Of a DNA stretch of 32,042 nt, positions 24,261 to 32,042 are shown one piece after another. A program made the translations under genes and the position numbers. How positions within the stretch are numbered: position 1 is the stretch's first letter; every line of letters starts with the position of its first letter. The notes under the pieces were generated by a model. It searched no databases. It was not told the DNA's origin and saw nothing but the letters and a program-made list of their open reading frames with translations. Origin of the DNA: Clostridia bacterium. Its GTDB lineage: Bacteria; Bacillota; Clostridia; Oscillospirales; Butyricicoccaceae. The stretch is taken from the NCBI GenBank assembly GCA_017547995.1, contig JAFYNW010000229.1:1-32042 (forward strand). Direction: 5' to 3'.

Positions 24261-27044
24261 TTATTCTAAAACCTTTGCGCAGCGTTCGCACAATGTAGGA
24301 TGATTTTCATTTGTACCAACTGTATGGGAGAACATCCAGCAACGTTCGCACTTTTCGCCTTCAGCCTTTGTAACTTCTACGCCTACGTTTTCCATGGAAT
24401 ACTGCTTGCCGCCGTTGCCGCAAACCATTTCAACCTTGGAAACGATGAACAATGTTTCGAGAAGCTTGTTCTGGCCTTCGAACTTCTTGAAGAGATCTTC
24501 GTTCATGTAGAGAGTGATCTTAGCTTCAAGTGGCTTACCGATGAGCTTGGAAGCACGAGCTTCTTCAAGACCCTGGTTAGCAGCAGTTCTGAGAGCGATG
24601 AGTTCATCCCACTTAGCCATTTCTTCATCGGAAAGATGATATTCTGTGAATGGCTTATTCATCTGGTTGAGCATGATATGCATTGTATCATCGCCATCCT
24701 TATGTGGCATTGCCTGCCAAATTTCGTCGGATGTAAATGCGAGGATAGGAGCAAGCATTCTTACCATAGAGTCGAGGATGAGGTAGATAGCTGTCTGTGC
24801 GCTTCTTCTTTCTACGCCGTCAGTCTTTTCACAGTAAAGTCTGTCCTTGATAACATCAAGATAGAAGTTGGAAAGTTCTACAACGCAGAAGTTATGAATG
24901 CTGTGGTGAACAACATGATATTCGAATGCATCGTAGCCTTCCTTAACCTTATTCATAAGGCTTGTGAGCTTTGTAACTGCCCATCTGTCGATTTCCATCA
25001 TTTCTTCTGGCTTTACAAGGTTATTTGCATCGAAGCCAGCGATGTTACCGAGGATATATCTTGCTGTATTTCTGATCTTGAGATACATCTGGGAGAGCTG
25101 CTTGAAGATTTCCTTGGAAACTCTTACGTCAACTCTGTAGTCGGAGGATGCAACCCAAAGGCGGAGAATATCAGCACCGTATTCCTTCATTACGTCGAGT
25201 GGGTCAACTGTGTTGCCAAGAGACTTGGACATCTTCTTGCCTTCGCCGTCAACAACCCAACCATGTGTGAGAACGTTCTTGTATGGTGCACCCTGATTCT
25301 TTGTAGCAACAGCTGTAAGGAGAGAAGACTGGAACCAGCCTCTGTACTGGTCAGCACCTTCGAGATAAAGGTCTGCTGGCCAATGGTGATCTTCCTTGCC
25401 GTCTACAACTACGAAGTGTGTGGAGCCGGAGTCAAACCAGCCGTCGAGTGTATCTGTTTCCTTGAAGAAGTGTACGCCACCACAATGTGGGCACTTGAAG
25501 CCTTCAGGAATAATTTCTGTTACGTCGTGGATGTACCAGGAGTTAGAACCTTCGTTCTTGAACATTTCGGAAACTGCAGCGATTGTTTCATCTGTGCATA
25601 CTGGCTTCTTACAGTCTTCACAGTAGAATACTGGAATTGGGAGACCCCAGTGACGCTGTCTGGAAATACACCAGTCTGCTCTTTCACGGATCATAGAAAC
25701 CATTCTGTCGCCGCCCCATGCAGGAGACCATGTAACGTTTTCACAAGCAGCTACTGCGTCATCCTTAAAGGATTCAACGGAGCAGAACCACTGTGGTGTA
25801 GCTCTGAAGATGATAGGATTCTTACATCTCCAGCAGTGTGGATATGGGTGAACGATGTCTTCGTATGCGAAGAGTGCGCCTGTTTCTACGAGGTGATCGA
25901 AAATAGCCGCATTGGACTTTTCGTAGTACATACCTGCGAACTGACCTGCATCTTCTGTGAGAACGCCCTTGTCGTTTACTGGAACGAGCATTGGGAGGTT
26001 ATATCTTCTGCCTGTGATATAGTCGTCAGCACCGTGGCCAGGAGCTGTATGAACGCAACCTGTACCGGAATCCATTGTAACGTAGTCAGCATTAACGATA
26101 AGGCTGTCTCTGTCGAGGAATGGATGCTGTGCTGTCATAAGTTCGAATTCATTACCCTTGAGTTCAGCAATGATTTCGTAGTTTTCAATCTTAGCCTGCT
26201 TCATTGTAGCAGCAACGAGTTCCTTAGCCATTACGTATACGTTGCCGTTTTCAACCTTAGCAAGAACGTAGAGTTCCTGTGGGTTGAGAGCAATAGCAAG
26301 ATTACCAGGGAGAGTCCATGTTGTTGTTGTCCAGATTACGAAGTAGAGCTTATCGAGATCGCAGTACTGAGCGAGCTTACCCTGATCGTTCTTAATCTTG
26401 AAGCTTACGTAGATGGACTTACATGGTGCATCGATATATTCGATTTCAGCTTCAGCAAGAGCTGTGTGGTCCTGTGGGCACCAGTAAACTGGCTTGAGAC
26501 CCTTGTAAATGTAGCCCTTCTTGTACATTTCACCGAAGACCTTAACTTCAGTAGATTCGAATTCAGGCTTCATTGTGAGGTATGGGTTTTCCCAGTCACC
26601 GATAACACCGAGGCGCTTGAACTGAGTCATCTGAGCGTCAACCCAGCCTTCAGCAAACTTCTTACAAGCATCACGGAATTCTGGAATGCTCATCTTTGTT
26701 CTGTCGAGCTTATTCTTCTTGATGATTGCGCTTTCGATAGGCATACCATGGTTGTCCCAGCCTGGAACGTAGATAGCATTGAAGCCTGTCATCATCTTAT
26801 ATTTGTTTACAAAGTCCTTAAGAACCTTGTTCATTGCTGTACCCATATGGATATTATTGTTGCTGAATGGAGGGCCGTCATGCAAAACATACTTTGGCAG
26901 GTCCTTATTCTTTTCAATAATTCTCTTATACAAGCCAATTTCTTCGTTGTGTGCGAGCATGCCTGGTTCTCTGTTAGGGAGACCGGCTCTCATAGGAAAC
27001 TCTGTTTCAGGCAAGTTAAGAGTCTTGTTGTAATCCTGTGCCAT
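24261..27044 (-). CDS. ileS: Isoleucyl-tRNA synthetase with an atypical HMGT signature
   Basis: Charges tRNA-Ile and edits misactivated valine. The 927-residue protein is of the bacterial type-1 kind. Visible are MRAGLPNREPGML, HDGPPFSNNN, the class I signature at 66-69 reading HMGT instead of HxGH, PGWDNHGMPIE, the CP1 editing domain (WTTTTWTLPGN at 238-248, with Thr242 where Pro is usual; GTGCVHTAPGHGADDY with the editing Asp), KMSKS at 604-608, and a C-terminal zinc finger with cysteines 899, 902, 919 and 922. It lies 11 bases after divIVA, the standard Firmicutes position, so there is no room for a T-box leader. The first 915 codons contain no TTA, CTA or TCA, indicating strong expression bias. 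Confidence 0.97.
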   Translation of the reverse strand: MAQDYNKTLNLPETEFPMRAGLPNREPGMLAHNEEIGLYKRIIEKNKDLPKYVLHDGPPFSNNNIHMGTAMNKVLKDFVNKYKMMTGFNAIYVPGWDNHGMPIESAIIKKNKLDRTKMSIPEFRDACKKFAEGWVDAQMTQFKRLGVIGDWENPYLTMKPEFESTEVKVFGEMYKKGYIYKGLKPVYWCPQDHTALAEAEIEYIDAPCKSIYVSFKIKNDQGKLAQYCDLDKLYFVIWTTTTWTLPGNLAIALNPQELYVLAKVENGNVYVMAKELVAATMKQAKIENYEIIAELKGNEFELMTAQHPFLDRDSLIVNADYVTMDSGTGCVHTAPGHGADDYITGRRYNLPMLVPVNDKGVLTEDAGQFAGMYYEKSNAAIFDHLVETGALFAYEDIVHPYPHCWRCKNPIIFRATPQWFCSVESFKDDAVAACENVTWSPAWGGDRMVSMIRERADWCISRQRHWGLPIPVFYCEDCKKPVCTDETIAAVSEMFKNEGSNSWYIHDVTEIIPEGFKCPHCGGVHFFKETDTLDGWFDSGSTHFVVVDGKEDHHWPADLYLEGADQYRGWFQSSLLTAVATKNQGAPYKNVLTHGWVVDGEGKKMSKSLGNTVDPLDVMKEYGADILRLWVASSDYRVDVRVSKEIFKQLSQMYLKIRNTARYILGNIAGFDANNLVKPEEMMEIDRWAVTKLTSLMNKVKEGYDAFEYHVVHHSIHNFCVVELSNFYLDVIKDRLYCEKTDGVERRSAQTAIYLILDSMVRMLAPILAFTSDEIWQAMPHKDGDDTMHIMLNQMNKPFTEYHLSDEEMAKWDELIALRTAANQGLEEARASKLIGKPLEAKITLYMNEDLFKKFEGQNKLLETLFIVSKVEMVCGNGGKQYSMENVGVEVTKAEGEKCERCWMFSHTVGTNENHPTLCERCAKVLE

Positions 27045-27055
27045 TTTAAAATCCT

Positions 27056-27913
27056 CTATTTCTTCTTTTTATTATCGTCAAAATCTTCATCGTAGTTTGC
27101 ACCGAATCTGAGGTCGTCAAACTGGAACTTTGGCTTTGGTGTAAAGCCGCCTGTGCCGTAAATCTTACCTGTATCAGATTCATCTGCATCTTCTACTGTT
27201 TTTTTATGAACTGCTTTTTCCTTTTTGCCAAGGTGAAGCTCAAAAAATCTTGTTGAATATTCGTCTGCATTTTTATTTTCTGCAGGCTCGTTTTCTATAT
27301 CAAAAACTATTTCTTCTTCCACAGTTTCCTCTACGATTTCTTCCTCTGTTTCTTCTTCAAAGTTTTCAACAATGAAGTCCTTTGGAAGCTCGAACTCGAA
27401 AGTATCAGGCGATGCCTTTACGAATTCTTCCTCTTTCTTTGGCTGAACAACTTCTTTAACAGGAGCTGCTTCAATAAGAGCATTGATAACTTCAATATTC
27501 TTGCTGAGGATGGACTTTATCTGCTCTGCATACTGGCTTGTTTCAGCCTTCATAGCAGCAAGCTTATCCTTTTCGGAATCATAGGATGCCTTCATTTCAA
27601 TAATGCTGGATTCTGCTGTGGATCTTGCTTCATTAATTATTTCAGCAGCTTCCTTTTCGGCATTTGCAATCATTTCCTTTGATTTTGTCTGCGCTGTATA
27701 AAGCATCTTTCTGATTTCATCGTCAACGCTGCGATATTCTTCGATCTTGTCAACGAGAACCTTCATTTTGCTTTTGAGTGTGATATTTTCCTTGTAAATA
27801 TCTGTGTAGTCGCTGATTATAGTATCAAGAAAGTCATCAACCTGCGACATATCGTAACCACCGAATACAGCTTTTTCAAACTTTTTATTCTGAAGTTCTT
27901 GTGGTGTAAGCAT
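27056..27913 (-). CDS. divIVA: Cell-division/polarity coiled-coil protein DivIVA
   Basis: A membrane-curvature-sensing scaffold at division sites and poles. The 285-residue protein has the conserved N-terminal lipid-binding domain (MLTPQELQNKKFEKAVFGGY, then DMSQVDDFLD) followed by a long predicted coiled coil (about 30-160). The C-terminal half (about 165-285) is Glu-rich and low in complexity with a short conserved-looking end. The extra tail makes it longer than Bacillus DivIVA (164) and closer to clostridial and actinobacterial forms. It sits between yggT and ileS; ylmH, usually present here, is missing. Confidence 0.94.
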   Translation of the reverse strand: MLTPQELQNKKFEKAVFGGYDMSQVDDFLDTIISDYTDIYKENITLKSKMKVLVDKIEEYRSVDDEIRKMLYTAQTKSKEMIANAEKEAAEIINEARSTAESSIIEMKASYDSEKDKLAAMKAETSQYAEQIKSILSKNIEVINALIEAAPVKEVVQPKKEEEFVKASPDTFEFELPKDFIVENFEEETEEEIVEETVEEEIVFDIENEPAENKNADEYSTRFFELHLGKKEKAVHKKTVEDADESDTGKIYGTGGFTPKPKFQFDDLRFGANYDEDFDDNKKKK

Positions 27914-27935
27914 ATATCTTCCCCCGTTATTATTT

Positions 27936-28217
27936 CTAAATCATCCCTTGCAGAAGCGCTTCCAGAAATACAATAGTCATAAATGCAAGCATGAATGATA
28001 TATCAAATGGAAACCCTCTGAGTGCTTCCACGTTCTGAAGCAGCTTTCTGAACGGCATGAGCAATGGCTCTGTCAGACCAAATATGAACTCATATATTCT
28101 GCTGCCCTGAATCTGCGGAAACCATGACATTATAGCTCTGAACAAAAGCAGATATTCAAACACCGCAAGCATCGAGGATGCTGTATTCAGAGCAAGAAGG
28201 TTTATAGTTCTAAGCAT
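27936..28217 (-). CDS. YggT-family membrane protein (YlmG)
   Basis: A 93-residue integral membrane protein with two hydrophobic segments (about 12-33 and 72-92) flanking FGLTEPLLMPFRKLL, the family signature. YggT/YlmG proteins are encoded with sepF and divIVA across Gram-positives and in plastid lineages; a role in membrane or nucleoid distribution during division is suggested but not settled. TTGGAGA precedes the ATG. It lies 12 bases after sepF and 22 before divIVA. Confidence 0.93.
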   Translation of the reverse strand: MLRTINLLALNTASSMLAVFEYLLLFRAIMSWFPQIQGSRIYEFIFGLTEPLLMPFRKLLQNVEALRGFPFDISFMLAFMTIVFLEALLQGMI

Positions 28218-28229
28218 TATTTCTCCAAA

Positions 28230-28679
28230 CTAAATGTACAAGCCGTTGTTTTCAAGTTCGTCAATAAGGTCACCCATAATGTCAACAGTATATGGTGTGA
28301 TAATAAAGGTATTATTCGCAACCTTCTTGATTTTACCTTCAAGAGAATATGTAACACCGCTGAGGAAGTCGATAAGTCTTCTTGCAATGTCCTTGTTTGT
28401 ATCTTCGAGGTTGAGAACTACTGTTCTTCTGTCTCTGAGATGATCTGCGATTTCAGCAGCATTTTCAAATCTTTCCGGCTTTACAAGCACAACGGAAAGC
28501 TGTGTTGTCGCATGGATATTTACAACCTTATCACTCTTTCTGTGATCAGGTACAGACGATGCAACAGGCTCGATTTCCTGTGCAGGCTGGTTTCTTCTGG
28601 TTCTAGGAGTGAATTCTTCGAAATCGTCTTCGTCGTCTTCGCCCTTAGTCCATTTTACGATATCTTTAAAAATACTCAT
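28230..28679 (-). CDS. sepF: Cell-division protein SepF
   Basis: SepF tethers and bundles FtsZ at the membrane. The 149-residue protein starts with a predicted amphipathic membrane-targeting helix (MSIFKDIVKWTKG), has an acidic/basic linker, and ends with the conserved SepF domain (about 55-149) containing VVNIHATTQLSVVLVKPERF, RTVVLNLE and FLSGVTYSLEGKIKKV. The ATG at 28679 is chosen because GAGGAG lies five bases upstream and it restores the usual helix; a longer frame from 28709 lacks support. It leads the division operon, with a strong promoter directly upstream. Confidence 0.96.
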   Translation of the reverse strand: MSIFKDIVKWTKGEDDEDDFEEFTPRTRRNQPAQEIEPVASSVPDHRKSDKVVNIHATTQLSVVLVKPERFENAAEIADHLRDRRTVVLNLEDTNKDIARRLIDFLSGVTYSLEGKIKKVANNTFIITPYTVDIMGDLIDELENNGLYI

Positions 28680-28717
28680 AGTTACTCCTCTCGTATTATT
28701 AAACTGCATATATTAAT

Positions 28718-28746
28718 ATAATACATTTTTTTACACTTATTGTCAA
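28718..28746 (-). promoter_or_regulatory. Strong predicted sigma-A promoter of sepF-yggT-divIVA-ileS
   Basis: The minus strand has a perfect -35 box TTGACA (28741-28746), a 17-base spacer and a -10 box TATTAT (28718-28723), about 38 bases before the sepF start. Confidence 0.85.
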
Positions 28747-28763
28747 TGTTTTTACGGGATTTT

Positions 28764-29957
28764 TTAGGATAAATTTCCTGAAATTATAATTTTATCGTAT
28801 TCAAACAGGCCTTCGTCGATGCTGTCTGCCTGTTTTACAAGATAATAGCTGTCAGTTTCAAACAGCCATTCGATTTCCTTGAAAACAGATTTTTCACCCA
28901 CAAGGCAATATACACCCCATTTGCCACCTACCTGACGGATGGACGTTTTAGGGATTTTTATACCTGTGTAATTACCAAGGACGATTTCTGCCTGCTGTGT
29001 TCTGTTGGAGAGAAGCAAGCCATCCATGTGTGCACACTTGAAAATAGCAAGATTTCTTCCACCCTCTTCTTTTCTGATTTCAACCACCTCTGCAGGCTCT
29101 TCTTTTGTAGAAACGTGAGGGAAAGTAAGTGTAACCTTTTCGTGAGAATTAAGCTTTTTCGCCTGGGCATCATCAATTTCCACGGCAAAATACCATTCAA
29201 ATCCGGAAACGATTTTGCCTGTTGAATAATTCAGACCTGCATCCTTGTTGTCAACTGCTTCCTTTACGTCGTCACAAGTCAGTGTTTCAAGCCCTGCAAT
29301 CATATAGCGTTCATCAAAGCCGTCACTCGCCTTGAAGAAATAACCTGCTTTGTTGCTTTTAATATAACTGCCCGAGTACACTGCATTTTTAGACTTTGCT
29401 ATTTCATTCTGCAGTGCCTTTATTTCATTATCGTACTCTTCCTGAGTGGAAATATTATTTTTCTGAAGGTCTATGAGTGAATTAAGCTGATACGTAGCAT
29501 CATTGATTTCAGATATATCTCCTGAAATCTGTGCATCTGTATAATCTGAAACTGCAGATTTTATAAGGAGACTGAGTTTTGCACTGTCTGATACGTCAAA
29601 CAGATACGCGCCGCCCTCTTTCATAACCTCGAGTCTGCTTGTAAGCTCTTTATAATGTGCATATTGCTCTCTTGTATTTTCATCCGAGAACAAAAGCGCA
29701 ACGTTCTGGGTGTTGGCAACCTTTTCCCCATCGTTCACTAGAAATTCAAGCATTTCACTTGATTTCCATTCGATAGGATACTGGTCTCTTATGAATACAC
29801 CTGTGACGTTAAGCTTGTCTACAGCCGTAACAGAAACCGCATCGATAGTATCGACCTGATTGCCTGTAGATGTATATAAATGATATCCAAGATATGCTAT
29901 AAAAACAAGCATAATAAGGAATACCATCATTCTCCCCATAAAATCCTGCTGTTTCAT
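28764..29957 (-). CDS. HlyD-like single-pass membrane protein next to the division operon
   Basis: The 397-residue protein has one N-terminal membrane segment (about 11-28) and then an extracytoplasmic part. It resembles membrane-fusion/HlyD adaptors: a split barrel-sandwich domain (VTGVFIRDQYPI and DGEKVANTQNVALLFSDE early; GYFFKASDGFDE later) around a helical hairpin (about 115-200), then beta-barrel segments including IKIPKTSIRQVGGKWGVYCL. No transporter gene is adjacent, so an export role is not supported by context. Similar genes are, as I recall, often beside sepF in Clostridia. TTGGAGA precedes the ATG, 18 bases after hfq. Its function is unknown. Confidence 0.75.
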   Translation of the reverse strand: MKQQDFMGRMMVFLIMLVFIAYLGYHLYTSTGNQVDTIDAVSVTAVDKLNVTGVFIRDQYPIEWKSSEMLEFLVNDGEKVANTQNVALLFSDENTREQYAHYKELTSRLEVMKEGGAYLFDVSDSAKLSLLIKSAVSDYTDAQISGDISEINDATYQLNSLIDLQKNNISTQEEYDNEIKALQNEIAKSKNAVYSGSYIKSNKAGYFFKASDGFDERYMIAGLETLTCDDVKEAVDNKDAGLNYSTGKIVSGFEWYFAVEIDDAQAKKLNSHEKVTLTFPHVSTKEEPAEVVEIRKEEGGRNLAIFKCAHMDGLLLSNRTQQAEIVLGNYTGIKIPKTSIRQVGGKWGVYCLVGEKSVFKEIEWLFETDSYYLVKQADSIDEGLFEYDKIIISGNLS

Positions 29958-29975
29958 CTATTTCTCCAATACTAA

Positions 29976-30197
29976 TTATTCCTGAAGTTGCACATTCCGC
30001 AAAGGCACAATTGTAGATATCGCATGCTTGTACACCAGATACTGCTTATTTTCATTCATAAGCAAAACCGTATAGCCATCAAACGATGCCACAATACCCT
30101 TCTGCTGAAATCCATTCGTCATAAAAACCGTAACCGGCATTTTCTGGCTTCTCAGCATATTGAGAAAAACGTCCTGTACGTTTGCATTCTTTGTCAT
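29976..30197 (-). CDS. hfq: RNA-binding chaperone Hfq
   Basis: A hexameric Sm-like protein that binds small RNAs and A/U-rich mRNA sites. The 73-residue protein has Sm1 (VFLNMLRSQKMPVTVFMTNG, then FQQKGIVASFDGYTVLL) and Sm2 with the invariant YKHAIST. The ATG at 30197 is preferred because GGAGG lies eight bases upstream; a TTG two codons earlier would be too close to that site. It follows miaA by about 29 bases, the widespread mutL-miaA-hfq order. Confidence 0.97.
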   Translation of the reverse strand: MTKNANVQDVFLNMLRSQKMPVTVFMTNGFQQKGIVASFDGYTVLLMNENKQYLVYKHAISTIVPLRNVQLQE

Positions 30198-30226
30198 CTT
30201 CAAATCCTCCGATATAAAAATTATAT

Positions 30227-31168
30227 CTATAATTCTATACCATTGGACACCAAGATTTCTGTCGCTTTCTGCAAAATATCTTCAAATGTATCATCAGGTG
30301 TATATTCAAGCCAGTTAACCTTATTCTGTGACTTGAACCATGTAAGCTGACGCTTTGCATAGTTTCTTGTTTTTTGCTTCAAAAGATCAGAAGCTTCTTT
30401 TTCTGTCATTTCTCCGTTGATAAAGCCGAGCACTTCCTTATAGCCGATAGCCTGCGCTGCCGTCCCCACAAGAAGACCATTATCAAGAAGTCCTTTTGTT
30501 TCCTCAAGAAGACCGTCTTCAAACATAATATCAACTCTTCTGTTGATTCTGTCATACAGAACTTCTCTTGAAACAGGATTCAAACAGATCGTAACACTGT
30601 CAAGTCTGTCAGCTTTACTCTTATGAATTCTATTATGTTCTGTCAACGTTATACCATAGTCATAGAACACTTCGAGTGCTCTGATGATTCTTTTCTTGTC
30701 GTTAGGATGAAGACGCTCTGCACTTTCAGGATCTATTTCGCTCAGCTCCTGATGCATAGCCTCGCCGCCTATTTCATCATACTTAAGGGTAAGTCTTTCA
30801 CGTGTGCCTGTTTCCATATTCTGCCCCGGAAACTCATTGCCGCGTATAAGGGCATTGATATAAAGGCCTGTACCACCACAGATGACAACGTTCTTTCCTC
30901 TTGCAAAGATATCTTCAACGCATTTATAAGCTTCGTCACCGTATCGTGCGGCAGAATATACTTCCCCCGGCATGACAATATCAAGCATGTGATGTCTTAT
31001 CCCCTGTGTTTCTTCTTCGGTTACCTTGGCTGTACCGATATTCATATATTTATATATCTGCATTGAGTCGGCCGAAACCACCTCTGCATTATAAAGTTTA
31101 GCAAGCTCTACAGACAGCTTTGTTTTGCCTGATGCTGTAGCGCCGCATACAACAATCACTTTGTTCAT
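30227..31168 (-). CDS. miaA: tRNA dimethylallyltransferase MiaA
   Basis: Transfers a dimethylallyl group to N6 of A37 in tRNAs reading UNN codons. The 313-residue protein has the P-loop GATASGKT at the N-terminus, VVSADSMQIYKYMNIGTAKV (substrate-binding DSMQIY), RHHMLDIVMPGEVYSAARY, ICGGTGLYINALI, and a C-terminal tRNA-recognition part with TRNYAKRQLTWFK. It begins 3 bases after mutL, so translation is probably coupled. Confidence 0.97.
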   Translation of the reverse strand: MNKVIVVCGATASGKTKLSVELAKLYNAEVVSADSMQIYKYMNIGTAKVTEEETQGIRHHMLDIVMPGEVYSAARYGDEAYKCVEDIFARGKNVVICGGTGLYINALIRGNEFPGQNMETGTRERLTLKYDEIGGEAMHQELSEIDPESAERLHPNDKKRIIRALEVFYDYGITLTEHNRIHKSKADRLDSVTICLNPVSREVLYDRINRRVDIMFEDGLLEETKGLLDNGLLVGTAAQAIGYKEVLGFINGEMTEKEASDLLKQKTRNYAKRQLTWFKSQNKVNWLEYTPDDTFEDILQKATEILVSNGIEL

Positions 31169-31171
31169 ACT

Positions 31172-32042
31172 TTAACTTCTCTTAAACATTTTTTCAATCT
31201 GATACCTTGTCATAGGGCATACCGTAGGTCTGCCATGAGGACAATTTGCGAGTGTAGGGTCAACCAGCACAGCATTGACAAGAATTTCAAGCTCTTCCGT
31301 TACGTTGATAAATCCAGCCTTTATTGCAGCCTTACAGGATACGTTCTTGACAATATCATCGATAAGGTCACCATTTGCAAACTTGTACTGAGATATTTTA
31401 TCTACAATAGCTGTTACGGACGCCTCAATATCACCGATGGCAATATATACAGGAGCCTTTCTGACAGAGATAATATTTGTGCCCATATCATCGATTTCAA
31501 AGCCAACATCCTCGAAAATCTTCATATTTTCAATAACCGCCTGCTTTTCTTCTCGCGTCAGTGTAATATTCTGTGGCTCGATAAGATACTGCCCAAAAAG
31601 CTCAAGCTCACGCGAAATGATTTTATTATAAACCATCTTTTCATGAACTGCATGCTTATCGATGAGTAACATCTGATCACCCTTTTCCACGATAATATAC
31701 GTCTTGAAAATTTCTCCGACAATCTTATGTGGTTCAGGCGCCGGCATAGTGCTTTTTTTATTTTCCCAGTTATCAAAAATTTCTTTTTTGATTGTGTCAA
31801 TCTTAGGCTCTTCCTTTGGTTTTTCCATTTCCGGATTGTATAAGGAATTATACATCACAGACGTTCTTACGCTCTGCTCTGCTTCACGCGGCTTCTGCAT
31901 TTTCGGTTCAGGAAATGCAAGTGAATTATCAAAGAAAGACTTCTGTACAAGTGGTGTAAAGCTCTTTTCCTTTTCAGCTTTTTCAAGTCTTTCGCGCTTG
32001 TTTTTAATGATATTGGTATAAAACTCTGCTATCGAATATTCC
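31172..32042 (-). CDS. mutL: DNA mismatch-repair protein MutL, C-terminal part, 5' end off the window
   Basis: About 289 codons of the 3' end are present and open to the right edge; the N-terminal ATPase lies outside. A poorly conserved linker rich in Lys/Glu/Pro is followed by the C-terminal dimerisation/endonuclease domain. This shows LLIDKHAVHEKMVYNKI (family DQHAx2Ex4E motif, here with Lys for Gln and Asn for the last Glu), SCKAAIKAG and CPHGRPTVCPMTRYQIEKMF. Asp, His and the first Glu of the metal motif are kept, so nicking activity is plausible. Its position before miaA and hfq is conserved. Confidence 0.95.
   Translation of the reverse strand, partial: EYSIAEFYTNIIKNKRERLEKAEKEKSFTPLVQKSFFDNSLAFPEPKMQKPREAEQSVRTSVMYNSLYNPEMEKPKEEPKIDTIKKEIFDNWENKKSTMPAPEPHKIVGEIFKTYIIVEKGDQMLLIDKHAVHEKMVYNKIISRELELFGQYLIEPQNITLTREEKQAVIENMKIFEDVGFEIDDMGTNIISVRKAPVYIAIGDIEASVTAIVDKISQYKFANGDLIDDIVKNVSCKAAIKAGFINVTEELEILVNAVLVDPTLANCPHGRPTVCPMTRYQIEKMFKRS

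Noticed and set aside
27045..27055. T-box leader expected for an aminoacyl-tRNA synthetase gene
   Set aside because: Only 11 bases separate divIVA and ileS, and no T-box features were noticed upstream of sepF.
24300..27095. 931-codon open frame antisense to ileS
   Set aside because: It is aligned codon for codon with ileS and exists because ileS avoids TTA, CTA and TCA; the translation is Cys/Val-rich without any recognisable domain.

Overview
The window is a gene-dense, A+T-leaning chromosomal segment that fits an endospore-forming Firmicute of class Clostridia, probably Oscillospirales/Ruminococcaceae. The evidence is sigma-G, a Gram-positive type RelA, DivIVA/SepF/YggT, DnaD-type replication proteins, a PrsA-like lipoprotein, two-subunit Fe-S serine dehydratase and sigma-A promoters with 17-bp spacers. 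Thirty protein genes are supported, two of them cut by the window edges (relA at the left, mutL at the right). No rRNA, tRNA, CRISPR array, prophage or insertion sequence is visible. No intergenic gap exceeds about 180 bases, so there is no unexplained gene-free stretch over 300 bases.

Layout. (1) 1-4093, minus strand: recJ then relA, with lgt upstream as its own unit. (2) 4213-7819, plus strand: the SRP/ribosome-maturation cluster ylxM-ffh-rpsP-khpA-rimM-trmD behind a near-consensus promoter. It diverges from lgt and converges on the next block through a shared bidirectional terminator. (3) 7852-16025, minus strand: GlmU-like - prs - L-asparaginase - pth - mfd - PrsA-like lipoprotein. This is the Bacillus gcaD-prs-ctc-pth-mfd neighbourhood with asparaginase where ctc would be and with the first gene missing its uridylyltransferase half. 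(4) 16106-21164, plus strand: a DnaD-type protein carrying the front end of a DnaC-like loader, a dipeptidyl peptidase IV-like S9 enzyme and an M32 carboxypeptidase. (5) 21210-24204, minus strand: a small P-loop kinase, sigG, and sdaAA/sdaAB. (6) 24261-28746, minus strand: the division operon sepF-yggT-divIVA-ileS. (7) 28764-32042, minus strand: mutL-miaA-hfq and an HlyD-like membrane protein.

How the genes work together. Most are housekeeping: translation and protein targeting (ffh, rpsP, rimM, trmD, pth, ileS, miaA, hfq, khpA), genome maintenance (recJ, mutL, mfd, dnaD), envelope and division (lgt, prsA-like, GlmU-like, sepF, yggT, divIVA), and stress or development (relA, sigG). Dipeptidyl peptidase, carboxypeptidase, asparaginase and serine dehydratase together suggest peptide and amino-acid catabolism.

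No wholly new multi-gene system is evident. The most interesting departures are the IleRS HIGH motif reading HMGT, the GlmU homologue without its nucleotidyltransferase domain, the DnaD/DnaC-N composite, an inverted repeat at the ylxM transcription start, and an inverted repeat covering the start codon and -10 box of the small kinase gene.
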